In this document: one piece after another, positions 8,483 through 17,035 of the stretch
How positions within the stretch are numbered: the stretch's first letter is position 1
Layout: each line of letters begins with the position of its first letter
Origin: Streptomyces varsoviensis
GTDB lineage: Bacteria; Actinomycetota; Actinomycetes; Streptomycetales; Streptomycetaceae
Direction of reading: 5' to 3'
DNA length: 38,068 nucleotides
Assembly: GCF_000718635.1 (NCBI RefSeq)
Contig: NZ_JOBF01000039.1
Span: forward strand, 1-38,068
Position numbers and translations under genes: made by a program
The notes under the pieces: model-generated
What the model was told of the DNA's origin: nothing
Database searches by the model: none
The model's input: only the letters and a program-made list of their open reading frames with translations

Positions 8483-9750
8483 GGGTGGGGGTGCTCCTTC
8501 GGAGAATCGGAGGCCGCCGCCATGGCCTGGAATATGCGCTCGACGGCGTCCACGACGGCCTGGGAGGCGCCCTCGCGTTCGGGGACCTCGTTGACGGCGA
8601 TGAACACGGCGCGCCCGTCCTCGGTGACCCCGCCTCGGGTCCGTGTCCCGTACACGGTGCCGCCGTGTCCCCAGTACCGGCCGCCGCCGGGGCCGCCGAT
8701 CGGATAGCTCGCCAGCCCCAGCCCGTACGCCGCGCCCCGGGCGAGGTCCGCGGCGGGCACCGTGGAGCGCATCAGCGCCCGCTGCGCGGGCGGCAGCAGT
8801 CGCCCGGCGAGCAGGGCGGCGTAGAAGGCGGTGAGGTCCTGGGCCGTGGCCACCAGGGCGCCGGCCGCGCCGATCAGCGACGTATTGATGAAGGTGATCT
8901 CCCGGTGGCCGCCGCCCGCGATGGGCGCGTACGCCTTCGGGTGCGGGCCGCGCAGCCGCTGCTCGGGCCAGGGCGGCCAGTAGGTGTGCGCGAGCCCCAG
9001 CGGTTCGATGATCCGCCGCTCCACCTCGCGCTCGTAGCGGTGCCCGGTGACGCGCTCGACGAGCATGCCGAGCAGGATGTAGTTGATGTTGCAGTACGCC
9101 CAGCGCTCCCCTGGCGGGAACATCGGCGGCCGGGTCAGGGCGATGGCGACCAGCCGCCGCGGGTCCATGTACGCGTGCCCCTCCAGGTCCAGCGACTCCG
9201 GGAAGTCGGGGAGGCCGCTGGTGTGCTGGAGGAACTGGTGGACGCTGACGCGCCGGCCGTCGTTGCCGTGCCCGCGGACCACGCCCGGCAGATAGCGCTC
9301 GACCGGCGCCTCCAGCCGTACCCGGCCCTCGGCGGCGAGTTGGAGCACGACCGTCGCGATGAACGACTTGCTGTGGCTGCCCACCCGCAGCCGGGCCAGG
9401 TGCGGATACGGGCGCCCGGTGGCCAGGTCGCCCGCTCCGGCGTTCACCTCGCGCACCCGGCCGTCCGCGCCGGTGATCACCGCCTGCGCCCCCGGCAGCC
9501 CCTCGGCCTCGACCAGCGCGGCCAGCACCCGCCGGACGGCGCGCAGGTCGGGCGCCGGGGCGGGGCGGCGGACGGCCGGGCGCGGCGGCACGGCGCTCGC
9601 GGACCCGAGCCCGGCCCCCGTCGTCAGCGCCGCCGTGGCGACGACCGTGGAGCCGCGCAGGAGCTGACGCCTGGTGAGCCGGGGCCGTAACGGGGTGCCC
9701 GGGGTGGCGGCTCTCGGGTGGCGGGGCGGGGGTCCGTGCAGGCTCGTCAT
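8479..9750 (-). CDS. Tat-exported serine beta-lactamase-like / DD-peptidase-like hydrolase
   Basis: 423-aa class-C beta-lactamase-fold serine hydrolase. ATG 9750 has GGAAGG 10 bases upstream. The N-terminus has a Tat-like signal with RRQLLRG followed by an Ala/Thr-rich core ending ASA (about residue 53). Catalytic motifs are in order: SHSK (Ser125, Lys128), YCN (Tyr219-Asn221) and HGG (361-363), the third being the form seen in D-aminopeptidases, esterases and DD-carboxypeptidases rather than KTG of penicillinases. Length is usual for the family. It precedes the S33 peptidase with a 4-base overlap. Possible roles are peptidoglycan carboxypeptidase, D-amino-acid peptidase or esterase; a true antibiotic resistance role is not supported by the motifs. 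Confidence 0.88.
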   Translation of the reverse strand: MTSLHGPPPRHPRAATPGTPLRPRLTRRQLLRGSTVVATAALTTGAGLGSASAVPPRPAVRRPAPAPDLRAVRRVLAALVEAEGLPGAQAVITGADGRVREVNAGAGDLATGRPYPHLARLRVGSHSKSFIATVVLQLAAEGRVRLEAPVERYLPGVVRGHGNDGRRVSVHQFLQHTSGLPDFPESLDLEGHAYMDPRRLVAIALTRPPMFPPGERWAYCNINYILLGMLVERVTGHRYEREVERRIIEPLGLAHTYWPPWPEQRLRGPHPKAYAPIAGGGHREITFINTSLIGAAGALVATAQDLTAFYAALLAGRLLPPAQRALMRSTVPAADLARGAAYGLGLASYPIGGPGGGRYWGHGGTVYGTRTRGGVTEDGRAVFIAVNEVPEREGASQAVVDAVERIFQAMAAASDSPKEHPHP

Positions 9751-9909
9751 GCGCCAACAGCCTTCCGTCGCCGTTCGCGGGAGCCAATGACGCCAACCCC
9801 AAGATCACGTTGTGGGCCTCCCCCCTCGGCATCGGGGGGCGTACGGGCTTGCGCGAGCCGGTTTCGTACGCAAGGGGCGCCGCGTACGAGCCCAGCGCCG
9901 TACACAGGC

Positions 9910-9946
9910 GGGCGCCCCGCACGCGAGGGAAACGTGCGGGGCGCCC
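9910..9946 (-). terminator. Strong hairpin terminator after frc
   Basis: A perfect 14-bp inverted repeat: GGGCGCCCCGCACG (9910-9923), a 9-base loop, and its complement at 9933-9946. It lies between the end of frc and the next minus-strand gene. It has no U-tract, which is common in Streptomyces terminators. Confidence 0.8.
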
Positions 9947-9981
9947 TGGGGAAGGCCGTCGTTGGTCAGGCGACGGCCTGG

Positions 9982-10062
9982 CCGTGGCCGGCATGGGACT
10001 CGGCGGTCTCGGACGACCACCGGACCGTGGCCGGCCTGCGGTGCGGCGGTCTCAGACGACGA
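9982..10062. repeat. Imperfect duplication of the frc 3' end
   Basis: A ~38-base segment at 9982-10019 is repeated with a handful of mismatches at 10025-10062 (period 43). The second copy contains the frc stop codon and its last codons; the first lies beyond the stop. This looks like a local tandem duplication of the gene's tail that has since diverged. Confidence 0.65.
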
Positions 10063-11308
10063 CCTGGCCCGCGTGCAGCTTCGCGATGGCGTCGGCGTCG
10101 TAGCCGAGGTCCGCGAGCACCTCGTCGGTGTGCTCGCCGAGCAGCGGGGAGCCGGTGATGTCGGGCGTGAAGCCGGAGAACTTGATCGGGCTGCCCACGG
10201 TCAGGTACGTGCCGCGGTCCTTCTGCTCGACCTCCACGACCGAGCCGCTCTTGCGCAGCGCCGGGTCGGCGGCGATCTCCTTCATGCTGAGCACGGGCGC
10301 GCAGGGCACCTCGTAGGTGCGCAGGATGTCCACGGCCTCGTACTTCGTCTTGTCGGCGAGCCACTTCTCGATGTCGGCGAAGATGTCGAAGATGTGCGGC
10401 TGCCGCGCCCGGGCGGTGGCGTACTCGGGGTCGTCGATCCACTCGGGCTTGCCGATGGCCTCACAGGTGCGCGCCCAGTTCTGCTCCTGGATCGTGAAGT
10501 AGATGTACGCGTTGGGGTCGGTCTCCCAGCCCTTGCACTTGAGGACCCAGCCGGGCTGGCCGCCGCCGCCCGCGTTGCCGCCGCGCGGCACGGCGTCGCC
10601 GAACTCGCCGTTCGGGTACTGCGGGTACTCCTCCAGGTAGCCGAGCCGCTCCAGCCGCTGCTGGTCGCGGAGCTTGACGCGGGAGAGGTTGAGCACGGCG
10701 TCCTGCATGGACACCGACACCTTCTGGCCGACGCCGGTGGCGTTGCGCTGGATGATCGCGGTGAGGAGGCCGATCATCAGGTGCATGCCGCTGTTGCTGT
10801 CGCCGAGGGCGGCGCCGCTGATGGTCGGCGGGCCGTCCCAGAACCCGGTGGTGGACGCGGCGCCGCCGGCGGCCTGCGCGACGTTCTCGTAGACCTTGAG
10901 GTCGGACCAGGGGGAGTCCTCGTTGAAGCCCTTGACCGAGCCGAGGATCAGCCGGGGGTTGAGCTCGTGGATGTGGTCCCAGCCGAGGCCCATGCGGTCC
11001 ATGGCGCCCGGCGCGAAGTTCTCGACGAGGATGTCGGCGCCGCGGATCAGCTTCTCCATGACCTCCTTGCCCTCGGGGGCCTTGGTGTTGATGGCCAGCG
11101 AGCGCTTGTTGCTGTTGAGCATGGTGAAGTAGAGGGCGTCGACGTCGGGGATGTCCCGGAGCTGACGGCGCGTCACGTCTCCGCCATTGGTGCGCTCGAC
11201 CTTGATGACATCGGCGCCGAACCAGGCGAGCAGTTGGGTGCACGCGGGGCCGGCCTGGACCCCGGTGAAGTCGATCACCTTGATTCCTGCGAGCGGCTTC
11301 TCACTCAT
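10052..11308 (-). CDS. frc: Formyl-CoA:oxalate CoA-transferase
   Basis: 418-aa family III CoA-transferase that moves CoA from formyl-CoA to oxalate, giving oxalyl-CoA for the adjacent decarboxylase. ATG 11308 has GAAGGA 7-8 bases upstream. The family fold begins [20 protein letters not shown]; the catalytic aspartate is Asp170 in [10 protein letters not shown] (Asp169 in the Oxalobacter enzyme), and the glycine-rich flexible loop is [11 protein letters not shown] near 243-253. [10 protein letters not shown] and [15 protein letters not shown] are typical CoA-binding segments. Length is close to the 428 aa of the characterised enzyme. It follows oxalyl-CoA decarboxylase in the same direction after a 116-base gap, and the pair is the standard two-step oxalate degradation module in the cytoplasm. 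Confidence 0.95.
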   Translation of the reverse strand: MSEKPLAGIKVIDFTGVQAGPACTQLLAWFGADVIKVERTNGGDVTRRQLRDIPDVDALYFTMLNSNKRSLAINTKAPEGKEVMEKLIRGADILVENFAPGAMDRMGLGWDHIHELNPRLILGSVKGFNEDSPWSDLKVYENVAQAAGGAASTTGFWDGPPTISGAALGDSNSGMHLMIGLLTAIIQRNATGVGQKVSVSMQDAVLNLSRVKLRDQQRLERLGYLEEYPQYPNGEFGDAVPRGGNAGGGGQPGWVLKCKGWETDPNAYIYFTIQEQNWARTCEAIGKPEWIDDPEYATARARQPHIFDIFADIEKWLADKTKYEAVDILRTYEVPCAPVLSMKEIAADPALRKSGSVVEVEQKDRGTYLTVGSPIKFSGFTPDITGSPLLGEHTDEVLADLGYDADAIAKLHAGQVVV

Positions 11309-11340
11309 GGCGGCTTCCTTCTCGTGAGTGTTCTCGGTGT

Positions 11341-11380
11341 GCGGGTGCGGGTGCGGGTGCGAGTGGGGATGCGGGTGGGG
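11341..11380. repeat. Imperfect hexamer repeat GCGGGT between oxc and frc
   Basis: The spacer between the two oxalate genes holds about six imperfect copies of GCGGGT/GCGAGT/GGGGAT. It is purine-rich on the plus strand and C-rich on the transcribed message, and could act as a spacer or a weak processing site. No function is demonstrated. Confidence 0.6.
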
Positions 11381-11424
11381 TGTGAGGGGGCGGCCGAGCG
11401 GGGGTACGGCCCCGGGCCCGGCGC

Positions 11425-13203
11425 TCACTTCCTCGCCGGCGCGATGTTGCCGACGGTGATGCCCTTCGGGTTGAGGTGCGAGATGTGCCCGCTCTCGGTG
11501 CCGGCCGAGGGGTCGATCGCGCAGTCGATGAGGGCGGGGCCGCCCGAGGCCAGCGCCTCGGTGAGGGCGGCGGTGACCTCGGCGGGCGTCGTCGCGCGGT
11601 AGCCCTTGCCGCCGAACGCCTCGATCATCCGGTCGTGGCGCGCCTGGAGCATCAGGGTCGTCGGCGACGGGTCGGTCTCCAGCGGGTTGACGTCGTCGCC
11701 CCGGTAGACGCCGCCGTTGTTGAGGATGACCGTGACGACCGGCAGCTTGTAGCGGCAGATCGTCTCCAGCTCCATGCCGCTGAACCCGAAGGCGCTGTCG
11801 CCCTCCACGGCCACGACGGGCGCCCCGCTCTCGACGGCCGCGGCGATGGCGTAGCCCATGCCGATGCCCATGACGCCCCAGGTGCCGCTGTCCAGGCGGT
11901 GCCGCGGTACGCGCATGTCGATGACGTTGCGGGCGATGTCCAGCGCGTTGGCGCCCTCGTTGACGAGGTACGCCTCGGGGTGGCCGTGCAGCACGTCGCG
12001 TACGGCCTTCAGCGCGCCCATGAACTGCATCGGGTGCGGGTCGGCCGCCAGCCGCTCCGCCATCTTGGCGACGTTCTTCGCCGACCGCGCGGCCAGCTCC
12101 TCCCGCCAGGCCGTGGGCGCCGCGATCCGCCCGGGCTTGGCGCGTTCGGCGAGCGCCGCGAAGACCGAGTCGATGTCCCCGACGAGGGGGGCCGCGATCG
12201 GCTGGTTGCTGTCCAGCTCCCGCGGCTCGATGTCCACCTGGATGAACTTCGCGTCGGGGTTCCACTGCGGCGCCTCGCCGTGCCCCAGCAGCCAGTTGAG
12301 CCGCGCGCCCACCAGCATCACCACGTCGGCCTTCTTCAGCGCCAGCGAACGGGCGGTGGCCGCGGACTGCGGGTGGCCGTCGGGCAGCAGGCCCTTCGCC
12401 ATCGACATCGGCACGTACGGGATGCCGGTGGACTCGATGAACTCCCGGATACGGTCGTCCGCCCGGGCGTACGCGGCCCCCTTGCCGAGCATCACCAGCG
12501 GCCGCTCGGCGCCCGCCAGCAGCTCGATCGCCCGGTCCACCGCGTCGGGCGCGGGCAGTTGGCGCGGCGCCGGGTCGACGAGGCGGCTGAGCGTCGCCGC
12601 GCCCGCGTCCGCGTCGAGGACCGAGCCGAGCACGGCGGCCGGGATGTCGAGGTAGACGCCGCCGGGGCGGCCGGAGACCGCGGTGCGCAGCGCGCGGGCG
12701 ATACCGCGCCCGATGTCCTCGACCCGGCTCACCCGGTACGCGGCCTTGCAGAACGGCTGGGCGGCGGCGAGCTGGTCCATCTCCTCGTAGTCGCCCTGCC
12801 TGAGGTCGACGAGGTGGCGCTCGCTGGAACCGGATATCTGCACCATCGGGAAGCAGTTCGTGGTCGCGTTGGCCAGCGCGACCAGCCCGTTGAGGAAGCC
12901 CGGCGCGGAGACCGTGAGGGCCACGCCCGGCTTCTGGGTGAGGAACCCGGCGGCGGCCGCCGCGTGCCCCGCGTTGCTCTCGTGCCGGAAGCCGATGTAG
13001 CGGATGCCCTGCGCCTGCGCGAGGCGGGCCAGGTCGGTGATCGGGATGCCGACCACCCCGTAGATGGTGTCGATGTCGTTGAGCTTCAGCGCGTCGACCA
13101 CCAGGTGGTAGCCGTCGGTGAGCTCGGCCGGGGCGCCGGCCGTCGCGGCGGTGGCCGCGGCCTCCGGCGCGGTGGCGTTCTCCGGTGCGGTGGGGGCGGT
13201 CAT
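11425..13203 (-). CDS. oxc: Oxalyl-CoA decarboxylase (ThDP-dependent)
   Basis: 592-aa thiamine-diphosphate enzyme that decarboxylates oxalyl-CoA to formyl-CoA and CO2. The start is ATG 13203 with AAGGAGG 10 bases upstream; an ATG further upstream (13281) is not supported. An Ala/Thr/Pro-rich tail of about 25 residues precedes the fold. Catalytic Glu75 lies in GFRHESNAG; the ThDP/Mg motif runs from GDS (468-470) to NNG (495-497) in [14 protein letters not shown]…[13 protein letters not shown]. The segments [14 protein letters not shown] and [14 protein letters not shown] are characteristic of oxalyl-CoA decarboxylases rather than acetolactate synthases. It is the first gene of the minus-strand oxc-frc pair and its promoter region contains two LysR-type palindromes. 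Confidence 0.95.
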   Translation of the reverse strand: MTAPTAPENATAPEAAATAATAGAPAELTDGYHLVVDALKLNDIDTIYGVVGIPITDLARLAQAQGIRYIGFRHESNAGHAAAAAGFLTQKPGVALTVSAPGFLNGLVALANATTNCFPMVQISGSSERHLVDLRQGDYEEMDQLAAAQPFCKAAYRVSRVEDIGRGIARALRTAVSGRPGGVYLDIPAAVLGSVLDADAGAATLSRLVDPAPRQLPAPDAVDRAIELLAGAERPLVMLGKGAAYARADDRIREFIESTGIPYVPMSMAKGLLPDGHPQSAATARSLALKKADVVMLVGARLNWLLGHGEAPQWNPDAKFIQVDIEPRELDSNQPIAAPLVGDIDSVFAALAERAKPGRIAAPTAWREELAARSAKNVAKMAERLAADPHPMQFMGALKAVRDVLHGHPEAYLVNEGANALDIARNVIDMRVPRHRLDSGTWGVMGIGMGYAIAAAVESGAPVVAVEGDSAFGFSGMELETICRYKLPVVTVILNNGGVYRGDDVNPLETDPSPTTLMLQARHDRMIEAFGGKGYRATTPAEVTAALTEALASGGPALIDCAIDPSAGTESGHISHLNPKGITVGNIAPARK

Positions 13204-13286
13204 GGTCCGCGGGCCTCCTTGGGCTGACTGGCCTTGTCGGCTTCGTCTTCCACCATCCGCAGCGGCTGTGGCGGCGTCCAAGATTC

Positions 13287-13318
13287 ATCGGCGACCAGCC
13301 GATAACCGCTATTTATCG
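13287..13318. promoter_or_regulatory. LysR-type operator 1: overlapping palindromes
   Basis: CGATAA (13300-13305), 7 bases, TTATCG (13313-13318) is a perfect palindrome containing the T-N11-A spacing of LysR-type sites. It overlaps a second perfect palindrome ATCGGC-N5-GCCGAT at 13287-13303. It lies about 85-115 bases upstream of the oxc start, and a LysR gene is in the same locus. Confidence 0.65.
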
Positions 13319-13359
13319 AGCCCTGGTCAGAGCGGGATTTCCGCCCTCCGGAGGCCCTT

Positions 13360-13376
13360 GATAGAAGCTCGCTATC
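13360..13376. promoter_or_regulatory. LysR-type operator 2
   Basis: GATAG-N7-CTATC (13360-13376) has the same half-site family and the same 7-base spacer as operator 1, and again shows T-N11-A. The two centres are about 59 bases apart, close to five and a half or six helical turns, a distance compatible with cooperative recognition and activation site pairing. Confidence 0.6.
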
Positions 13377-13557
13377 GGTTGTTCGCCAGCGCGTATTGGA
13401 CGGCCGCGCCGCGCCCGCGCAGGCTCGCTGAGGGGAGCGTCGGAAGATCCGCCGCCACGGTGCCGACGACCTGACGACGCCCCGACCCCCGAGACAGCTC
13501 ACAGCGGCCTCGGCGATGCGACGAGCCCCGACGACGAGACAAGAGGAGGCGGAGGTC

Positions 13558-15216
13558 ATGGCCGTACCGACCGCGGCGCCCGTACCCGAGACGAACCGCT
13601 ACCGGCCCCCGGCCCTCACGGGCCTCGACGATCTCCTCGACGGCCCGGCCCGCGCCACGCCCCACGCGACCGCGCTCGTCGTGGGCGGCGACCGGCGGCC
13701 CGTGTCGTACGGGGCCCTGGCCGCGGTCGCCGACGACGTCGCCGCGCGGCTCGCGGCGGGGGGGCTGCGCCGCGGCGAGCCGGTCGCCCTCGTCTGCGCC
13801 AACACCGCCGAGTTCGTCGTGGGGCTGCTGGGCGCGGCGCGGGCCGGGCTGGTGGTCTCCCCCATGGACCCCGCCCTGCCCGGCGCGCAGCTCTCCGCCC
13901 GGCTCGACGCGCTCGGCGCGCGGGCCGTCCTGCTCGGCCCGACCGCCGCCGGCGGCGCGACGCCCGCCGTCCGGACCGCCGTGCCCGCCTGGCCCCTGCG
14001 CGTGGCCGTGTCCGGCGCGGGCACGGCGACGGCCGCCCTCGACATCACCGCTCCCCCGGCGCCCGCGGGTACGGGCGCGTCCGGTGAGCTGTCGGCCGGC
14101 GACGCCCTCGTCCTGTTCACGGCGGGGACCACCGACCGCGCCAAGATGGTGCCGCTGACCCGCGCCAACGCCGCCGCCTCCGTACGGAACATCTGCGCCG
14201 CGTACGAGCTGGGACCGGCCGACGCGACGGTCGCCGTGATGCCGCTCTTCCACGGCCACGGGCTGTTCGCGGCGCTCCTGGCGTCGCTGGCCGGCGGGGG
14301 CCGGGTACTGCTGCCGGAACGCGGCCGGTTCTCGGCGCGTACGTTCTGGGGCGATGTCCGCGCCGTGTCCGCCACGTGGTTCACCGCCGTCCCGACCATC
14401 CACGAGATCCTGCTGGACCGGGCGGCGACGGAATACCCGGGGGAGACGGGAGGTGCGGGGGATCAAGAGGACGGTACGGACCGGAAGGCGGCCCCGCTGC
14501 GATTCGTCCGCAGTTGCAGCGCCCCGCTGAACACGGCCACCCAGCGGGCGCTGGAGCGCGTCCTGGGCGCACCGCTGCTCTCCGCGTACGGAATGACCGA
14601 GTCCGCGCACCAGGCGGCCGGCGAACCGCTGCCCGGGCGCGGCCCGTTGAAGCACGGTTCCGTCGGCCGGCCGACCGGGGTCGCCCTGCGGGTCCTCGAC
14701 CGCGACGGGCGGCCGTGCCCGACGGGCGTACCGGGCGAGGTGTGGGTGCAGGGCCCCACCGTGGCCCGCGGCTATCTGGCCGACCCGGCCGAGACCGCGC
14801 GGAGCTTCGTCGACGGGTGGCTGCGCACCGGGGACCTGGGCTCGCTGGACGAGGACGGGTATCTGTTCCTCACCGGACGCATCAAGAACCTCATCAACCG
14901 CGGCGGCGAGAAGATCGCGCCCGAACACGTCGAGGACGTCCTCGCCGGCTGCCCCGGCGTCGCCGAGGCGGCCGTGTTCCCGGTGCCCGACGCGCACTAC
15001 GGGCAGCGGGTCGGCGCCGCCGTGGTCGTACGCGCGGACGCCCGCGGCGGCCTGCCCGGCGGCGAGCGCGCCGACTCCGAGCAGATCCTGCGGTACTGCC
15101 GCGACCGGCTGGCCGCCTTCGAGGTGCCGGACCGGCTGGAGATCGTCGCGGCGCTGCCGCACACGGCCAAGGGCGGCCTGGACCGGGCGGCGGTGGAGGC
15201 CCGGTACGCACACTGA
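13558..15216 (+). CDS. AMP-forming acyl-CoA synthetase, oxalate-CoA ligase-like
   Basis: 552-aa ANL-superfamily adenylating enzyme. ATG 13558 is preceded by GAGGAGG with 8-base spacing; an upstream ATG at 13516 lacks this. It most resembles plant/fungal oxalate-CoA ligase (AAE3): VMPLFHGHGLFAALLASL, GRFSARTFWGDV, TWFTAVPTIHEILL, FVRSCSAPLN, and GRIKNLINRGGEKIAPEHVE. The phosphate loop is TAGTTDRAK (188-196), the adenine motif YGMTE (344-348), and TGD at 424-426. The lysine expected in the C-terminal motif P-x-T-x-x-G-K is glycine here (Gly540), with a lysine two residues earlier (Lys538). A 17-residue Gly/Asp/Glu insertion sits near 294-310. Its divergence from oxc-frc suggests it makes oxalyl-CoA from free oxalate with ATP. 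Confidence 0.85.
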   Translation: MAVPTAAPVPETNRYRPPALTGLDDLLDGPARATPHATALVVGGDRRPVSYGALAAVADDVAARLAAGGLRRGEPVALVCANTAEFVVGLLGAARAGLVVSPMDPALPGAQLSARLDALGARAVLLGPTAAGGATPAVRTAVPAWPLRVAVSGAGTATAALDITAPPAPAGTGASGELSAGDALVLFTAGTTDRAKMVPLTRANAAASVRNICAAYELGPADATVAVMPLFHGHGLFAALLASLAGGGRVLLPERGRFSARTFWGDVRAVSATWFTAVPTIHEILLDRAATEYPGETGGAGDQEDGTDRKAAPLRFVRSCSAPLNTATQRALERVLGAPLLSAYGMTESAHQAAGEPLPGRGPLKHGSVGRPTGVALRVLDRDGRPCPTGVPGEVWVQGPTVARGYLADPAETARSFVDGWLRTGDLGSLDEDGYLFLTGRIKNLINRGGEKIAPEHVEDVLAGCPGVAEAAVFPVPDAHYGQRVGAAVVVRADARGGLPGGERADSEQILRYCRDRLAAFEVPDRLEIVAALPHTAKGGLDRAAVEARYAH

Positions 15217-15283
15217 ACGGGCCGGGCCCCCGGTCAGTCGCCCCGGCGCTCAAGCACTCGGGCACGCGGACACCCGGGCCCCG

Positions 15284-16216
15284 TCACCTCACCCGGTGCT
15301 CGGACGGCAGCGGCTGCTCGAAGACCTCGTCCAGGGACAGCCCCGTGGCCGCGTTCATGAAGGCGCGGGCCACCACCGAGCCGGGGGTCGCGGCGTGTAT
15401 CGCGACGGAGACCTGGGCGCTGGCGTCCGGATCGACCAGCCGCACGGCCCGCGTCCGGCCGCTCACCGGCATCGCGCGCATCCAGGTGTGCGGCACGATG
15501 CTCGCCCACTCGCCGACGCCGACGGTCGCGTAGAGGGAGGCCACCGAGTCCGTCTCCAACTGCGGCGTCACCACGACCCCGTTGTCCGCGAACACGCCGT
15601 CGATGAGCTGCCGGACCCGCATGTCCGGGGTGAGCAGGGCGAGCGGCAACTGCGCCGCCTCGGCCCACGTCATGGTGTGGGTCTGGGGCGTCAACTGCTC
15701 CTCGGAGGCCAGCAGCACGTACCGCTCCCGGTAGAGCGGCAGCACCTGAAGGCCCTCGCGGTCGCCGGGCCCGAAGTGCGCGATGGCGGCGTCGAGTTCG
15801 AACTCGCGCAGTTGCCGGTGCAGCTCCTTCGCCGACAGCCGCGAGCTGACCTGCACCTTGGCCAGCGGGTGCGCCGCCCGGAACGCGGCCACCGGGAGCG
15901 CCAGGGTCGTCGACGCCGTGGGGTCCGTGCCCAGCCGCAGCGTCCCCGTGATCCCCGACTGCACGGCGGCGACCTCCGCCTTGAACGCGTCCTGCTCGGC
16001 GAGGATGCGCTTCGCCCACACCACGAGCCGCTCGCCCTCGGGGGTGAGGCCCTCGTAGTTGTGCCCCCGGTTGATCAGGGTGACGTTCAGCTCGCGCTCC
16101 AGCTTGGCGATGGCCGCCGACAGCGCGGGCTGCGAGACGAAACAGGACTCGGCCGCGCGGGCGAAGTGCCGCTCCTTGGCCACCGCCACGAAGTACTCAA
16201 GCTGCCGGAACAGCAT
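15284..16216 (-). CDS. LysR-family transcriptional regulator
   Basis: 310-aa LysR regulator. The winged HTH covers residues 1-60 (LEYFVAVAKERHFARAAESC, VSQPALSAAIAKLERELNVT) and the periplasmic-binding-protein-like effector domain follows from about 90 to 300. ATG 16216 overlaps the TGA of the MarR gene by one base (TGATG), so the two are co-translated. It converges on the acyl-CoA synthetase gene. The T-N11-A palindromes in the oxc/synthetase promoter are the obvious candidate targets, and an oxalate-derived metabolite the likely effector; both are inference from position. Confidence 0.9.
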   Translation of the reverse strand: MLFRQLEYFVAVAKERHFARAAESCFVSQPALSAAIAKLERELNVTLINRGHNYEGLTPEGERLVVWAKRILAEQDAFKAEVAAVQSGITGTLRLGTDPTASTTLALPVAAFRAAHPLAKVQVSSRLSAKELHRQLREFELDAAIAHFGPGDREGLQVLPLYRERYVLLASEEQLTPQTHTMTWAEAAQLPLALLTPDMRVRQLIDGVFADNGVVVTPQLETDSVASLYATVGVGEWASIVPHTWMRAMPVSGRTRAVRLVDPDASAQVSVAIHAATPGSVVARAFMNAATGLSLDEVFEQPLPSEHRVR

Positions 16217-16815
16217 CAGCGTCTCCCCTCCCGCGTCGGCCTCTCCCCGGCGCAGCCCCCGCCGCCGCCGTCGCCGCCCCCGGCGTCGCCGTCGCGCGCC
16301 TCCGCTTCGAGAAGGCGGGTGAAGATCCGGGTGAGCTGGTCGAGGTCGTCGTCGCAGAGGCGGGCGACGGCCGGCGGCGGACGCAGCAGGATGGCGTCGA
16401 TGGCCGCGATGGCCCGGTGCCCGGCGGGCGTGAGCGTGACCAGCTTCCGCCGCCGGTCATCCGGGTGCGGCCGGCGCTCGACCAGGTCGTGGGCCTCCAG
16501 CTTGTCGACGATGAGGGTCGTGTACGGGGCGTCGATGCCGTTCATCTCCGCGATCCCGCTGAGCGTCCGCGGGCCGTCGCGGAGCTGGAGCAGCACCTTG
16601 CCCCGGCCGCCGCCGAGCCGGAACCCGAGCGCCTTGGCCAGCTCGCCCCGGCGGCTGTGCGACTCCACGAACCGCTGCATGAGCGCCCACGCCTGCCGCC
16701 CGGCCTCGGTGGCCCCGGCCGCTTCGGGCGACCCAGGCGACTCCGACGACTCAGGCGACTCTGGTGATTCCGGCGGCTCTGGTGATTCCGACGATTCCGA
16801 CGAGGTGGCTGTCAT
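16216..16815 (-). CDS. MarR-family transcriptional regulator with repetitive acidic N-terminus
   Basis: 199-aa winged-helix regulator started at ATG 16815 with GGGAGAG about 8 bases upstream. Residues 1-35 are a low-complexity run of Ser/Glu/Pro (SESSESPEPPESPESPESSE) encoded by imperfect 9-base repeats. The MarR fold spans about 40-170: helix-turn-helix LSGIAEMNGIDAPYTTLIVD and wing KLEAHDLVERRPHPDDRRRK. The C-terminus is Gly/Asp-rich. It is the first gene of a MarR-LysR unit. It could control the oxalate genes, the neighbouring terpene operon or itself; the sequence does not decide. The acidic extension is unusual for MarR proteins, which usually begin just before the dimerisation helix. 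Confidence 0.88.
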   Translation of the reverse strand: MTATSSESSESPEPPESPESPESSESPGSPEAAGATEAGRQAWALMQRFVESHSRRGELAKALGFRLGGGRGKVLLQLRDGPRTLSGIAEMNGIDAPYTTLIVDKLEAHDLVERRPHPDDRRRKLVTLTPAGHRAIAAIDAILLRPPPAVARLCDDDLDQLTRIFTRLLEAEARDGDAGGGDGGGGGCAGERPTREGRR

Positions 16816-16909
16816 CGGTCGTCTCTCCCGTGTCCCTCAGCACCGCGGCGCCCCGAAGCCCCACGTCATGTGCGCGACGCCCAGCACGTCGCACCTCCCA
16901 CGCTACCGT

Positions 16910-16940
16910 CCGGCCGCGGCGTCCGACGTGCCGCGGCCGG
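16910..16940. terminator. Hairpin after the 2-MIB operon
   Basis: A perfect 11-bp inverted repeat CCGGCCGCGGC (16910-16920) with a 9-base loop and complement at 16930-16940. It lies just downstream of the methyltransferase gene and upstream of the MarR gene, so it would end the terpene operon transcript. A second, longer-range GGGTCCGG/CCGGACCC pair surrounds 16939-16990. Confidence 0.7.
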
Positions 16941-17035
16941 GTCCGGGCGCGACCGCGCCGGGCGGCCGTGACACACGGCGGGCCGGACCCGTCGGGGTGA
17001 CGGACCCGGCCATGGGCAGCGGTGCGGCGAAGAGC

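Larger units (their letters stand above)
13204..13557. promoter_or_regulatory. Divergent promoter region of the oxalate locus
   Basis: A 354-base gap between oxc (leftward) and the acyl-CoA synthetase gene (rightward). The middle third is clearly richer in A/T than the flanks and holds two T-N11-A palindromes, listed separately. No coding sequence is convincing here; an ORF reading leftward across it is a shadow. Confidence 0.75.

Noticed and set aside
8483..9994. 1021-aa reading frame through the S33 peptidase gene
   Set aside because: Upstream half is an out-of-frame shadow of the beta-lactamase-like gene; signal peptide and overlap fix the start at 8482.
11341..11380. G-quadruplex or riboswitch between oxc and frc
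   Set aside because: G-runs are mostly three bases in a hexamer repeat on the non-template side; no conserved riboswitch structure is visible.
15217..15283. Terminator between the synthetase and LysR genes
   Set aside because: GC-rich partial inverted repeats are present but none forms a clean stem longer than 5-6 bp, so I did not list one.
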